Shown here piece after piece: positions 25,890 through 37,500 of a stretch of 51,852 nucleotides of DNA. Numbering within the stretch: position 1 is the stretch's first letter; each line of letters starts with the position of its first letter. The DNA comes from an uncultured Collinsella sp. (GTDB lineage Bacteria > Actinomycetota > Coriobacteriia > Coriobacteriales > Coriobacteriaceae): positions 1-51,852 of the forward strand of contig CAKUEU010000005.1 in assembly GCA_934646865.1 (NCBI GenBank). Direction: 5' to 3'. The translations under genes and the position numbers were made by a program. Under the pieces are notes generated by a model. It made no database searches. It was not told the DNA's origin and was given only the letters and a program-made list of their open reading frames with translations.

Positions 25890-26285
25890 CTATTCCGCCT
25901 TTTTAACGCGCGGCTTGCGGCCACGCGGCTTGTCGACCAGCGCGGACTCACCGCTCTCGCGGTACTGGCGGCACCAAGCCTTGACCGAAGACTCGCTGGG
26001 AATCTTGTGCTTGATCATGGCCTCGCGAACCGTTAAGCCGTTTTCCAAGCGGTCCTTGACCACGGCGAGCTTAACTTCGTACGAATAGGTGTGATGATGC
26101 GAACCGGCGTTGAGAACGGCGTCGGCACCGCCTACGGCATACGCGCGGGCCCACTGACGAGCCGTGGCCTGGGGAATGCCAAGCTCCGCGGCGAGGGCGC
26201 GATGACCGACCCCCTCTTGGAGGATCTCGACGGCGCGCTGCCTAACCTCGGGCGCATGCGTGCGAGTCCTAGTTGCTTCCGACAT
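25890..26285 (-). CDS. Orphan IS3-type OrfA-like helix-turn-helix protein
   Basis: 131 residues with two helix-turn-helix units of the transposase OrfA/InsJ type: VRQRAVEILQEGVGHRALAA...ATARQWARAY, and VKLAVVKDRLENGLTVREAM...SVKAWCRQY. The C-terminus, DKPRGRKPRVKKAE, resembles the linker of IS150-like OrfA proteins. In IS3 elements OrfB with the DDE catalytic domain follows directly; here the next gene is the hydrogenase operon and a terminator closes this gene, so no transposase activity is expected. It is either a remnant or a domesticated DNA-binding protein. ATG at 26285 is taken; a GTG three codons earlier is possible and ribosome sites are weak. Confidence 0.8.
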   Translation of the reverse strand: MSEATRTRTHAPEVRQRAVEILQEGVGHRALAAELGIPQATARQWARAYAVGGADAVLNAGSHHHTYSYEVKLAVVKDRLENGLTVREAMIKHKIPSESSVKAWCRQYRESGESALVDKPRGRKPRVKKAE

Positions 26286-26559
26286 ACCTGCCACTTCTTA
26301 GCCTTAACCGTTAATCTGCTTTCTTACGTGCAAGTTAGATAGTAGCATTTTACTGTCAGCTCCATGCAGTTAATTGAAAATCGCAACATGTGCATCTGGG
26401 CATTTAAAGCGCTCATGTGGGATTTCTTTAGCTTTTATTTACGCTGGTAGTTAGCTCGCAGCTAGGTGATAACGAATTACCAACTTAATTGGTGGCATTT
26501 TTGTTGCCATGTGTGGGGAGTGTAATTATTAACCCCTCATTGCTTCCAGCTAACACGTC
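26286..26559. other. AT-richer intergenic region, no gene seen
   Basis: Clearly more AT-rich than its surroundings, with several small inverted repeats (CCAACTTAATTGG near 26490; GGCATTTTTGTTGCC near 26500). It should contain the promoter of the HTH gene, but no convincing -35/-10 pair stands out. Confidence 0.4.
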
Positions 26560-26660
26560 AGCTTTCCACTTACTTCCCAACTTTCCACCTAACTTACCAG
26601 CTTTCCACCTTAGGTGTTAAGTTAAGTGGAAAGTTGGGAAGCTGGTGGGAAGCTGGGAAG
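26560..26660. repeat. CTTTCCACC palindromic repeat, 3' side of the AlbA_2 gene
   Basis: Arms 26573-26596 and 26618-26641 are 24-bp inverted repeats with one mismatch (CTTCCCAACTTTCCACCTAA ... ). The words AGCTTTCCAC and GTGGGAAGCTGGGAAG extend it on both sides. It shares the ordered motif ACTTTCCACCTAACTTACCA ... CCTTAGGTGTTAAGTTA with 28158-28281 in the same orientation. It ends 21 bases from the stop codon of the AlbA_2 gene. Confidence 0.87.
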
Positions 26661-26681
26661 ACCAGACGACGGCAGGCGGGC

Positions 26682-28151
26682 CTACCGCGCGAGTCGATAC
26701 CGCTGCCTCGGGCTGCGTGGAGGCTCCATGGCCTCAATCTTGCCCGCAGCAATCAAGCCCTTTATGTGGTTGGAAACGGCACTCCTGCTCAAACCCGAGG
26801 CATCCGTTAGCTCCTTGCTCGAAGCCGAAGAATGCGTTGCCAGGTAATCCAAGATTGCCTCGTCCACATTCCCCGCGGACGTCGCCTGCTCACGCTGCGT
26901 TATCTTTCGCTTATCGAACGTCAGCGAAAACGAAACCGTCGAGTTCTTCGGCTCGGGCGGCAACATGTTTGCGCGCTCCAGCTGTTCGCCTATCTCCTGA
27001 TATCCGGTACCGCGGTTCTCGACCACGTACCCACCGCCCGGGTACGGCGTGGTCTCCAGGATATTGGATAGGAACTGGTTTCTAGACGACGAAACTCCCG
27101 AAGTCCCCAGCGAATCGACCGTGACATCGCCGTAAAGCCCGCCGGGATTGAGTATCTCAACGCGGTCAATATACAAGTTGACCTGCACTTGCGAGCCGCG
27201 CGCGGCGGAAGAGTAATCGCGATGCATGAGCGCATTTGCCACCGCCTCGCGCAGCGCAACGGGCGGGTAGTCGGGCACATCCTTGCGGAACGCGCCCTCA
27301 ATCACCGCAGCGTTGCGGGTGTTTCTCGCAACGGCGGCAAGTACGTCGTCAATCATGAAGGGGATCGGTCCCAAAATGGTCTGAGAATCCAGGAAGCGCT
27401 TGTTGTCGCTCACGCGCTGCGTTTTTGTGGTCCCAGGATAGGCCGTAAAGGTCACATTGAGACGGGGGAAGAACTTTTGCGGAAACCGTCCCATCGCAAC
27501 GACGGCGGCAAGTGTCGGCACGATTGCGTCGTCCACCCTTTTGGTCACATGAAGGTCAAGGAGAATCTCCTCATCGCTTCTGTTGCCCAAAATCCGGGGA
27601 TGAAGCTCGCGCTGACGCTTAATGAACCCTTGCAGAAGATCGGCATCAAGGTCATCGAGCGTGGCACCTTCGACCGGCTCGTCGTCGTATGTGGGCTGTA
27701 CATGTTCCTCCATAAAGCGATCGACCTCATAGGGAGTCATGCGTCGGTCGCCGTCACCCGTGCGGATAAAGGACGAGTCGTACATTCCACGCGCCGTGAT
27801 GTAGCAGGGTTTATCGCGCGGATGCATCTCTTTAATGTGCGCGCAAAGCACCAGCTTTTCCTCAAAGGGAATCACTTGGATGTCAGGCCTCACAACGGGC
27901 GTCAGCCTTTCGCATGCAGAGGAGAGGGCGTCTTGCATCTTGCGAGCATCGAAACCTTCGACAGGAACAAACCCGTGCTTCTCGGAAATACCGAGGATTA
28001 CAAAGCCGCCCTGCGCGTTAGAAAAAGCGGAGAGCGTCTCGACGATGCTTTTTGGAAGTGCGCCCTTGGCCTCTTTTACCTCGTACTGCTGGGTATCGTT
28101 TCCTATTGCCCGCAGATGATGAATGACCTGCGCCAACCACTCCTCATTCAT
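26682..28151 (-). CDS. AlbA_2 (Schlafen-like) DNA-binding protein with GHKL-like ATPase and winged helix (COG2865)
   Basis: 489 residues. The N-terminal AlbA_2 domain (about 20-150) shows the motif EVKEAKGALPKSIVETLSAF followed by SNAQGGFVILGIS. A central region leads to an HATPase_c_4-like segment (about 300-400): LREAVANALMHRDYS, then VEILNPGGLYGDVTVDSLG. A winged helix ends the protein (AILDYLATHSSASSKELTDASG, SRSAVSNHIKGLIAAGKIEAM). The family is annotated as 'ATP-binding/RecG-like transcriptional regulator'; functions are mostly unproven. ATG at 28151 has GGGAGG six to seven bases ahead, directly next to the upstream repeat, so the mRNA leader consists of that hairpin repeat. The same repeat lies 21 bases past the stop. 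Confidence 0.88.
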   Translation of the reverse strand: MNEEWLAQVIHHLRAIGNDTQQYEVKEAKGALPKSIVETLSAFSNAQGGFVILGISEKHGFVPVEGFDARKMQDALSSACERLTPVVRPDIQVIPFEEKLVLCAHIKEMHPRDKPCYITARGMYDSSFIRTGDGDRRMTPYEVDRFMEEHVQPTYDDEPVEGATLDDLDADLLQGFIKRQRELHPRILGNRSDEEILLDLHVTKRVDDAIVPTLAAVVAMGRFPQKFFPRLNVTFTAYPGTTKTQRVSDNKRFLDSQTILGPIPFMIDDVLAAVARNTRNAAVIEGAFRKDVPDYPPVALREAVANALMHRDYSSAARGSQVQVNLYIDRVEILNPGGLYGDVTVDSLGTSGVSSSRNQFLSNILETTPYPGGGYVVENRGTGYQEIGEQLERANMLPPEPKNSTVSFSLTFDKRKITQREQATSAGNVDEAILDYLATHSSASSKELTDASGLSRSAVSNHIKGLIAAGKIEAMEPPRSPRQRYRLAR

Positions 28152-28157
28152 GCCGAA

Positions 28158-28281
28158 CCTCCCAACTTTCCAACTTTCCACCTAACTTACCAGCTTTCCA
28201 CCCAGCTTTCCAGCTTTCCACCCAGCTTTCCACCTTAGGTGTTAAGTTAGGTGGAAAGTTGGGAAGTTGATGGGAAGTTGA
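28158..28281. repeat. CTTTCCACC palindromic repeat, 5' side of the AlbA_2 gene
   Basis: Direct-orientation copy of 26560-26660, expanded by extra CAGCTTTCCACC units (CCAGCTTTCCACCCAGCTTT occurs twice). Main arms: ACTTTCCACCTAACTTA near 28174-28190 against TAAGTTAGGTGGAAAGT near 28243-28259. It begins seven bases upstream of the AlbA_2 start codon and overlaps the approach to its ribosome-binding site. Confidence 0.87.
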
Positions 28282-28303
28282 AATGCCCCCTTCCAACGGC
28301 GGG

Positions 28304-28507
28304 TGGACAATTAGTTCAGATACGTATAAACTGCCGCGCCATAACCGCGTCTGAACCTCCCAAAAGGGCACCGTTGGAACCTTATTGACCGTGGATCGCG
28401 CCCGAATCAGCCCTCAATCCTTGAATTTGGGCAGCTTTTCGCTTCAAAACAAGCATTAGCTACGCATGTAGCTGCCTGAATTTATACGTATTTGAACTAA
28501 CTGTCCA
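28304..28507. repeat. 204-bp element with 27-bp terminal inverted repeats (MITE-like)
   Basis: Ends 28304-28330 and 28481-28507 are inverted repeats with two mismatches in 27 (TGGACAATTAGTTCAGATAC versus TGGACAGTTAGTTCAAATAC on the other strand). The interior has no ORF of note but contains a small palindrome, AGCTACGCATGTAGCT, at 28459-28474. No target-site duplication is obvious. It could be a non-autonomous mobile element or another member of the long-hairpin class seen elsewhere in the window. Confidence 0.75.
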
Positions 28508-28539
28508 GTGGGGTCTTCGAGCGGGCCCGCACAGGAAAG

Positions 28540-28575
28540 AAAGGGGGCGGCAACCGGATGGTTGCCGCCCCCTTT
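28540..28575 (-). terminator. Terminator of the giant surface-protein operon
   Basis: 15-bp perfect stem AAAGGGGGCGGCAAC / GTTGCCGCCCCCTTT with a six-base loop, followed on the minus strand by CTTTC. It starts 22 bases after the stop codon at 28598. Confidence 0.85.
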
Positions 28576-28597
28576 GCAGGACCAGTTAGCCTCGGAG

Positions 28598-31500
28598 CTA
28601 GTGATCGATGCCGTTGAGGTTCACCCTCGTGAGCGCGTAGGTCACATAGTCGGGCGATTGGGGCGTTGCGCTCATCGCCCCACCCGTGACCAGGCTCGCC
28701 GTCATTACCAGGCGATAGTTCGCATAGAACTGGCCGCGCTGCTCAAACTGCGTGTTGACCTGAACGGTAAAGGGCAGGTTAAACGTGGTGTCGCCGTTCT
28801 GCGTTTTGAACTTGTCATTCTCCTTCGTCGAGTCAGTGAAGGTAATCACGTTGCCAGCGGCGTTGACCGCGGCAAGCTTACTCTCCGTCACCGCTACGTA
28901 GTTGGAAATGCCATCAGTTACATCCACATATGAGCCATCGATGCCGTCACGGCGCTTCAGCGTGAGCGTGTACACAACGGAATCAGCATTCGCAATTGCC
29001 TCGGTTGCGTTGTTGAGCCCGCCTAGCTCATACATGGCGCCCAAGCCAATCGTGCCGTTCGCAATCGGACGCAGGTCGTCCACGTTAATGCCAAGCTGCG
29101 ACTTCTCCGGCGCCGAAAGCGTAATGGTCGTATCGCCCGTGTCCATGCGGTAGTACCCAACGTAGCCGCGCTTTGTCTGCGTCAGGCTCGAGGTGTCAAG
29201 ACCAGTCACACGCGTCGAAAGCTTGGCGGTATAGGACATCTTGGTGTAGGCGTCCTCGCCAGACTGCTTGGACAGGGCGATAACCTTGTTGCAGCCGTCC
29301 GGCGTAAGGCGAATCTCTTCCACTACCGTGCGCACCTTAAAGGAACCGCCCGTTGCGAGCTTACGGATTTTGGCAAGATCATAATCGAGCCTAAGCTTCA
29401 GCGAATCGTCACCCGTGTCCGTCACGGTCTGCGTAAACGCAGGCGTCGAAGAATCACACGTCTCCCAATCTTTGCCATTCCACGTATAGTTCTGATCGCT
29501 GATGGCAACATAGAACTTCGCAATCGCCGAGGTGCCACTCGGGAAACTGCTCACCCCCGTTAGAGCGTTGTTGCCGTCATAGTGGCACAGCGATGTATCG
29601 AGCTGATAGAACAGCGAGTCCGATTCAGCATAGTATTGGCTCGTGTTAAACGTAATCGTGTCGGTAACGTCAAGAGCAAGAACATAGGCGGCACCGTCCG
29701 CCGACTTCGAAACCGAAGTGCGCGTCACCGACTTCCCGTCGCTAAGCTCCTGCCTATAATTGGACAAGATGCCGTATGTCGATGCCGTATTGTTCTGACT
29801 ATCGGTTTGGCCATTGGTGCGCAAAACGGGATGCAGATTCCAAGATATGCGGTTATCCGAGTCAATAGACGTACCCGTAAAGCCGTTGATGTTGGCCTGC
29901 GTCCCGTCGACAGAGGGCTTGGGCACGTTGACAACCAGGTAGACGCTCTCCGACGCGCGCTGCTCCTTGCCGTAGTCGTCCTTTGGAACCGTCAACGTAT
30001 AGCGCTTGTTACTGGGAACGTCAGCGCCCGCGACCTTAAACAGCATCCACGAGCCGTCGAACTTCGCCTTAGCAGTCGCATCTGCCTCGTTATCGCACAC
30101 AGCCCATGTGCCGGCGTCATCCTTTGCGGCCGAAACGCCCAAGATCTCGCTCAGCCATCGCTCTTGATACGGCTGCTTTGCAGAATCCTCAAAGCCGGCG
30201 TCCCCACTCAGCGAAACGCTCGTTGCGCCGCCTTCGCCCACTGTGTAGTGATACTCTCTGCCGCCAGCCTTGCCATCAACGTTCGCATCGATGAGCGTGA
30301 GCTGAGTGCCCTGGGGCAGCGTGCCGGTAGAGCCCTCGAAGCAGATACTCTTGCCGAGCCCCTTCATCGAGCCGCCGGCAGCCATATAGCTGTCCCAGCC
30401 AAAGTCGGCTTCCGTTCCATTGGCAGAGTTGTATGTCCAGGTAAGCAGGCCCGTCATCGGCTCACCAAAGCTCGTAAGCACATGCGCGCCGTCCCCGAGC
30501 TGGGCGTAATTGCTCTCCTTAAAGTTGGTGCCGTAATCATATGTTGCGGTGAAATCGATCTCGAGCTTGCGCTTAACGATGATGGGCACCTGAACGTTAT
30601 AGCTCTGGCCCGCCTCAGTAAAAGTAACGGTCAGAAGCGTAAAGCGACCCTTACCGTTGTCCCAATCGGAGCTTGGGCTAAACGACATATTCTTCTTGCC
30701 GTTGTTGACCACGCGAAGTGTTGGATTATTCGATGCCTCGTCGTCCCTAACGAATACACCGCCCTTGAGCTGGAATACCTCTGCCTTAGCAGTTACGTGC
30801 GGGTTGGTACCATTCTCGTTATTCAATCTGCAGGCGTCGGAGAAGCCGCCGTTGGTAATGATGTTTAGATAGCTCGTGACCGTCGTATTATCGGAACCCG
30901 AGATCACCAAAACAGGGAAATCCGTTGCGACTTGATTGCCACCCGCATCATTGTTCGCATTGAACATGCTCGCAACGGATGAGGCGTCATAGCTCGACTT
31001 TTTTTGATAGGCACCATCCTCCTCATTGATGCCGCCGATGTTGGTGTAGATATAACGACTGTCAACGTCGGCCTTTGCCCGATCCTCGATGTTCTCAGCA
31101 AGTTTGACGTTCATGCCATCGCCGAATAGATAGCGATCAGTTGTGTCGGTATCGGAAGTGCGCACAGCAAGGTCGCTCATCGGGCTCGTAGTCACATAGG
31201 GCGAGACAGCGGTTGTTGTCCCGCTATCACAACCGTAGAGCGTCTTTCGCGTCTTTCCGTCCGGAGATTTGGGCAGCGTGTTACCGTAAACGCCAAACGC
31301 GATGTAGGACTTCTTGTTTACATCGGCGACAGCACTGCTGTTGAAATACTTAATCGGCTTTGGAGTTGAGGAGCTGTCGGACCCATCCTTAAGCACGATA
31401 TCGACACCCGCGGCATAAAGGCCTTTGTAATTCGATGCTGCCTGCGCAGTATCGCCCAACAAGAAACCCTGGCCGCCCGGCTGTCTAAAATCATTTTTGC

Positions 31501-34500
31501 TAATGAGCACATTGGCGATCTTTATCGTGCCAGAAGCGGCGCCAACAATACCGCCCGAATGGTTTCTGTATAAGCCGTCCTCGTGTTGCCATACCGAATT
31601 AAGCGCGCCGAACGAGCAGTTCTTCACAGTCGCATTCGAAACCACGACATTGGTGCCACCCTGATCCTGGCAGTTTCCAAGAATGCCACCGCAGCGGGCA
31701 CCATCAAACTGCACGTCATCGACAGTAACATTGGTGGCGCTCAGCGTATTCCCGTCAGTCGTGGCCCCCACAAGACCGCCCGCATGCTCGGTTACGCCCA
31801 TGCGAAGCTTTTCGACCGTGCAGGAGCTAAGCGTCACTTTATTTTTTGTCGATCCAATAATGCCTCCCATGCTTATGGCGTGGGTGTTGCTGGCGTCTGA
31901 TGCCGCCCCCAAAGAGCCAAAGTATGTTGGCCTATCTTCCGAAGCCTTTTTAGTCGATGTCACCTTAACGCGATTAACGTTAGAATCATAGGTCACCGTG
32001 CGTCCGGCAATTCCGCCTACGCCAAGCGCCGCCGGTTTCCCACTAACGCTGTGATTAACAACAAGAGACACGTCGCTGATCGTTGCCACCTGGCTTGCGC
32101 CATCGCCCTGCCCGGTATTTACGCTTAGAGCACCCCCCGTAAGGCCGAAGATGCCACCCGCAGCACAATTCCAATCCAGCGTATCTCCCGCCTTTTCGAT
32201 AATGGAGATGGTCGAACTATTGGCAACAGTCTTGTCATTCGATACCCAAACGCCGCAGTCGCCCGAATTGATATACCCGACGAAGCCGCCAACATTTGAA
32301 CGTGCGCTGACGGTGATCCCACTATATGAACAGTCATACAGCTTCACCGGAGAGGACGTTCCTCCATAATTCACAATCGAGCCGTTGGAACCATCGGTGC
32401 TGCGCGTCATGAGGCCAGCGCTTCCGATAAGACCACCCGCCATGCAACCTCCGGCTACGGTACTGTTAGAAACGGCTACGCTCTTGAACACGCCATAAGC
32501 GGCACCATCCGAGGTTCCCTGGTTTGCAGTCGAGCCTGCAAGGCAGCCGACTCCCACCCAGCCGCTGTTTTTATTGCTCGTCGACGCGGACTGCTCCACC
32601 CCACTCGAAGATACATAGGCAAGCGAAATGTTGCAGTTCTTAAAGTTGAGACTGCTTACGTTTGCATTGTCATTCGCCTCGATGCCCCCTTTGTTGTATG
32701 CGCTCGAGTAGAACTTGATGGTGCTGAACAGGCCGCCCACGCCCGCAATGTTGTAGTCATCATCGACATACTCGCGCGTGTTGTTTGAAACTTTAATCGT
32801 CGCGCCGTTGCCGTTGATAGTGGCGATACCCGGGGTAATGAAATCTTTGTCGTTGACCTTCTTATCAGTCGCGCATGCATTTGAGTAATAGCGGCCCGAA
32901 AGACCCAAGAACCCCGAGCCGTAACCTGTCAAATCGTAGATCATGCCCTGCTCAAACTTCAGATCCATGCCGCAAACGCCCATTGCGCACACGTAGCCAG
33001 TGCGCCAATCAGTCGCGTATTTCTTCACCAAGTAGGGCGAGTTAACATCTTGTCCATCTTGGCTGTCCAGTGCGCCTTGGTATTCCTGGTTACCCGGTGC
33101 CTTCAGATCATCGTTAGTTGAAGTCTGGAAATCACTCTCTGCGGCAGCGTCGGCGGGTTTTCCAACCGCAGCATATTCCGCGTTGCGAACCTTGCCATAC
33201 CGCCCATTTCCGAACTTGTATCCCGTCGAGGAGATGGCACCTTTGACACCACTGCCCTCATACGCATGTGATCCGCGATAGGTGCCGTTGCCGTTTACCT
33301 CATCTGTGTGAGCAGCACCGGCGCCCGCACCACTATTGATGATGGCAGACAGCACGAGCAGGCCCTGTGAATCTTTGACTGTGGTTTGCGGAGCGTTGTT
33401 GTTTTGCTGGCCAGCACTCCAGCTGTATTTCATATACGTATCGGTTGTGGTTACGCAGCCGGTATCGCTTACATCAAGCTTATTGATCTTGTAATTGTCA
33501 TCGCCATTGTTGACGACACAGCCCTCGCCCTCGCTAAAGGCATAGCCATCAATCACGCGACCAACGTAGGGGTTGTCGTAGAGGGAAGTGCCTTTGTCAT
33601 GCCAGGCGTTAAGCGCACCGCTCACCTTCGACGAATTGCGGAAGATAACGCCGCCGCCCGCGATGGCGCCCACATAGCCGCCGATCGGGACGAGATGTGC
33701 CTTGCTGCCACTTGCGGTAACGCTAAAGCCATCGCTCGCATTCACCGTTACGCCATCGATAATGTTGTCGCCGCCCATGATGCAGCCGATAACGCCGCCA
33801 AAGAATGCGCCCGGCACGCCATCAGAATTCTTGGATGCATAGGCAATCGAAGCCGCGGCGCCGGAATACGTGATATTAAGATTTCGCACCACGCTGCCGT
33901 AGCTGTAAGGAATTAAGCCGCGCAATGAGCCGGTATTGTTTTTGATTACGATCGTAGCAGTCGCGTTACCCAAGTCGCCAACGATAACACCGCGGAACGG
34001 ATATGCCGAGGTGCCGAATCCGGCAAACGCCGAGCCATCGAGCTCGATCGTGTTATTCGCATCCGACTTAGGCTCAATGCTGTAATACGCACTTTGCAGA
34101 TACCGACGCATCGTATCGTCGGAAAGCGCATCATTGGGATTGGTCGTGTCGTCAGTCTTCTTCTCCCACTTCTTCGTAGCGTCATTCGTCTGCTTATAGA
34201 CATAGGTAACTTCGTTTTCAGTGCTACCGCCGTTTCGACGTTGACAAAGCGTCGATTGGTCCTTTGCGATGGTCACCTCCCAGCCATCGAGGGCGGTGCC
34301 GTTGTTAATGTAGTTCGCGGCAGCATTGAGTTCCGATGCCGATGTAATCACGTATGGGTCGCCATAGGTACCGCAGCCTGTCACAAAGTTAGGAATGCGC
34401 TGGTTGACTTTGATTTCGTGGTACTGAACACCGTTCTCCGTGACCTTACCCTTAGCCACATAGGGAAGATAGTCGCTAAACCAAGGCCTCTCGGCATCCG

Positions 34501-37500
34501 CCGGGTTGTCCTGAACCTTCACGAACCCCTCGTTGGTGCCATACGTCTCTTCGTCGTAATACCAAAGCTGCTTGCCGGGGTATTCGCCATCCGTCGAGTC
34601 GATCTCTTTACCGAGCGTGACCTTGTCTTTGACCTTATCATCTTTAACGAAGGTATACACGGCAGAGCCCGTCTTGCCTTCGCCGTAGCCAAAGCTCTCG
34701 AGCAAGCTCGCATGAGTGAAAATGGACCTGTTTGCCGCATTCTGGCCCGTGGCGCTCGGCACGTTAATCTGGTTGAACGTCGCCGTCACCTGGTCGGCAT
34801 TTTTTCCCACGCCAAGTCTACCGAAGAGCGAGGTTGCCGCCGTGGCTCCATTCGCGTACCCACGGGTTGAAATATTCTTAGCACTCAGATTCACGCATGT
34901 CTGCATCTCGTTGATGAGTAGAGGTGCGTAAATGGTATTGCCGTTCACGCCGTCAACCGTCAAACCATCGAGCGTCAGACCATCTATCTCAAGCTGTGCA
35001 ACATTAGTCTTATTGATGGGCCCATAGATATAGCGGCACACAAGCGCGCCAGACGAACTACCCGCATCGTTCACAACCGATCCCACGGTACCTGCAAGCG
35101 TAACGTTTTTAACCTTGAGGTCGCCCGTATGAGTTCGGATGAGGGCGCAGTGCATGTTTTCGTGCTGCGTGGCCTCGCTGTTCTTTTTGTTGCCTTCTTG
35201 CTCGGCTTTAATATCGGCATAATGGAACGTAATGGTTGCATTATTCACTGTTACCGTGGAACCACTTACGGGATTGGTGGGATAGAAGCTGTATCCATCT
35301 AAATTGATTGCCACGCCCGCGCTATCGCTCGTGCCAATATTGTTTCCTTTGAAAATAGCCTGGTTCCCCGGAATGATATAGGCCCGAATTGCAGAGGGGG
35401 CATACAGATACGCGCACCAAAGCAACAAGTACTCTGGGGAGTCCATCCAACTGCTTGCGCTACTATTTTTGGAGTTATTGCCCGCCTTCGCATACGCTTT
35501 GTCGAGATTGTAGTAATACCTTGTCCAGGCGTTGGTGTTGTGGTCCTTGCCGAAATCAGACCGATTGTGATAGCTGTTGTCGCTTTCCGGCTTTCCGCTC
35601 ATGTCGAGCTTGCCATTATTAACGCCATCTTTGGTATGTAGCGAAACGACGACATTCCATTCGCCGTCAATAAGCTTACTGCCAGCTTTTGTGCCATAGG
35701 ACGGTCTCCTACTATTACCGACCCATTCATCAAACGAAGTAGCACTGTTGTTGCTTTTTATCGCCGTGTTATTGATTTTCACGCCATTGCCTGCAGCGGC
35801 GCCACTGACCTTGTATGCGGTATCCCAACTTGCCCTGTTCTCTAGATACAAGCCGCTATAAGTTTCTGCTCCATATGTCGAGGAATTCTCCGTCCTACCA
35901 CCTCGACCAACGAGCAAACCAAGCACCGTTGCTTTATCGGCATTAATGGTTGCGTCCGAAAGATCAATGGCGTAGTCGTTGATAATCCAGTAGCCACTGG
36001 CAGCGTATACGAGGCCGCCGACCTCGGTCGAACTATTTGCAGTTACGGTAGTGTTGTTGGAAGTTTTGAGGGCATAGGCGCCGTCACTAGTGTTCACGGT
36101 AGCGTCGCCAATAGTTACGATGGCGTTGCCCCAGCTGTAGCCTAGAAGTCCGCCCGCACCATTGAGCTTGTCACCGTTCTTGCCCACGGTCATCTTGAAT
36201 CTGTTAAAACCAAGGCCGGTGATGACCACATTCTTCTTGGCACCAGAAGTCGCATCGCCCTGGACAATACAACCGATAAGGCCGCCGGCTTGGGCGATCT
36301 TGCCATCGGCGCAGTCTCCAGTATTGATTGAACCGCCAACTTCGAGGCTGGCCACGTTGAATGTCGAAGCTACATCGCCCACATAACCGATAGCGCCGCC
36401 GATGCGGGTATTGCCATTGAGCGTATTGCCTGTAACAATCTTCGTCTTGGCTTTCGTGCCGTTATTGAAATCAACGGTTGCAGCTGCCGAAACGCTGCCT
36501 GCAATGCCGCCGATGTTCGCGTTGTTACCGAACGTATCGTCGCACGTAATGTTTGTTTCGCACGTTACGCCCGACAACGTCAACTTTTTGTCGGCGGTGC
36601 CTGTAATGGTCGCTGCAAGCGAACCAGCATCAACGCTTATGCCGTTATCAAATTTCATGAAGCCATCGATGGTGAGGTCGATCACCTTCGCGTCGCCGCC
36701 AATGGAGTTGAACAAGCCCAAGCGACCGTGGCGATAGATCCTGCCGTTGCCTTCGCTTGTGTCGCCGGCGGCGAGTTGCTTCCCGTCGCGCGTGCCATAT
36801 GGCTCACCGATGGCAAGGGTCACTTTATGATTTTTGCCGTTGAACGTTCCCGAAAACGATATGCCGTTGTTCAAACTGTCAAGGCCAAGGCCTCCAATGC
36901 CCGTGCCCGACAAATCGACATCGCAGTTCAGGTTGATTACTGTTTGGCTTCCAAGAAGATCTGCCATGTTTGAGGACGGACCAAACACGCCGTTATACAA
37001 GCCGCCGGTCTGAATCGACAATGCCAGGGCAACAAAATCCTGCTCATCATCGATGTCAAGCGTGTGGTCCTGGTTCCACTTGTCGCTGTCGGCACCATTT
37101 GTATAGCCAACCTGCCAGCTCCAGTCGGTCGACGAGGGCCCCTCAGGCTTATGGGTGGTTTCGTTAAGTTGAATCAGATTACTTTTTAGCTTCGAGCCAT
37201 CGAGCCTTACGACTTCCCCATAGCCCTTCGACGCATCTTGGGCTCCGCCAAGATCGTCAATCTTAGTTGCTCCACACCGCTTGTATATCCAGTAGTCTTT
37301 ATTGTTGGAATCCGTCGGCTCTTTGTCGCTGCCCGTGCCGCGCGCGAACACAAGCGACGGAGAATCGGAACGCACCATGGCTATTTGCGCGGTAGCATCC
37401 CCCGCGTCAAAATGCATGTTGGAAAAATCGGTTACGCCCCCAAGGCGTATCGTAGCCGCCCAACACTCTGCGGCAATGCCAGCGCCCTTGGCCATGCTAC

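Noticed and set aside
25890..26285. Complete IS3-family insertion sequence
   Set aside because: No OrfB/DDE domain follows and no terminal inverted repeats were found; only the OrfA-like gene is present.
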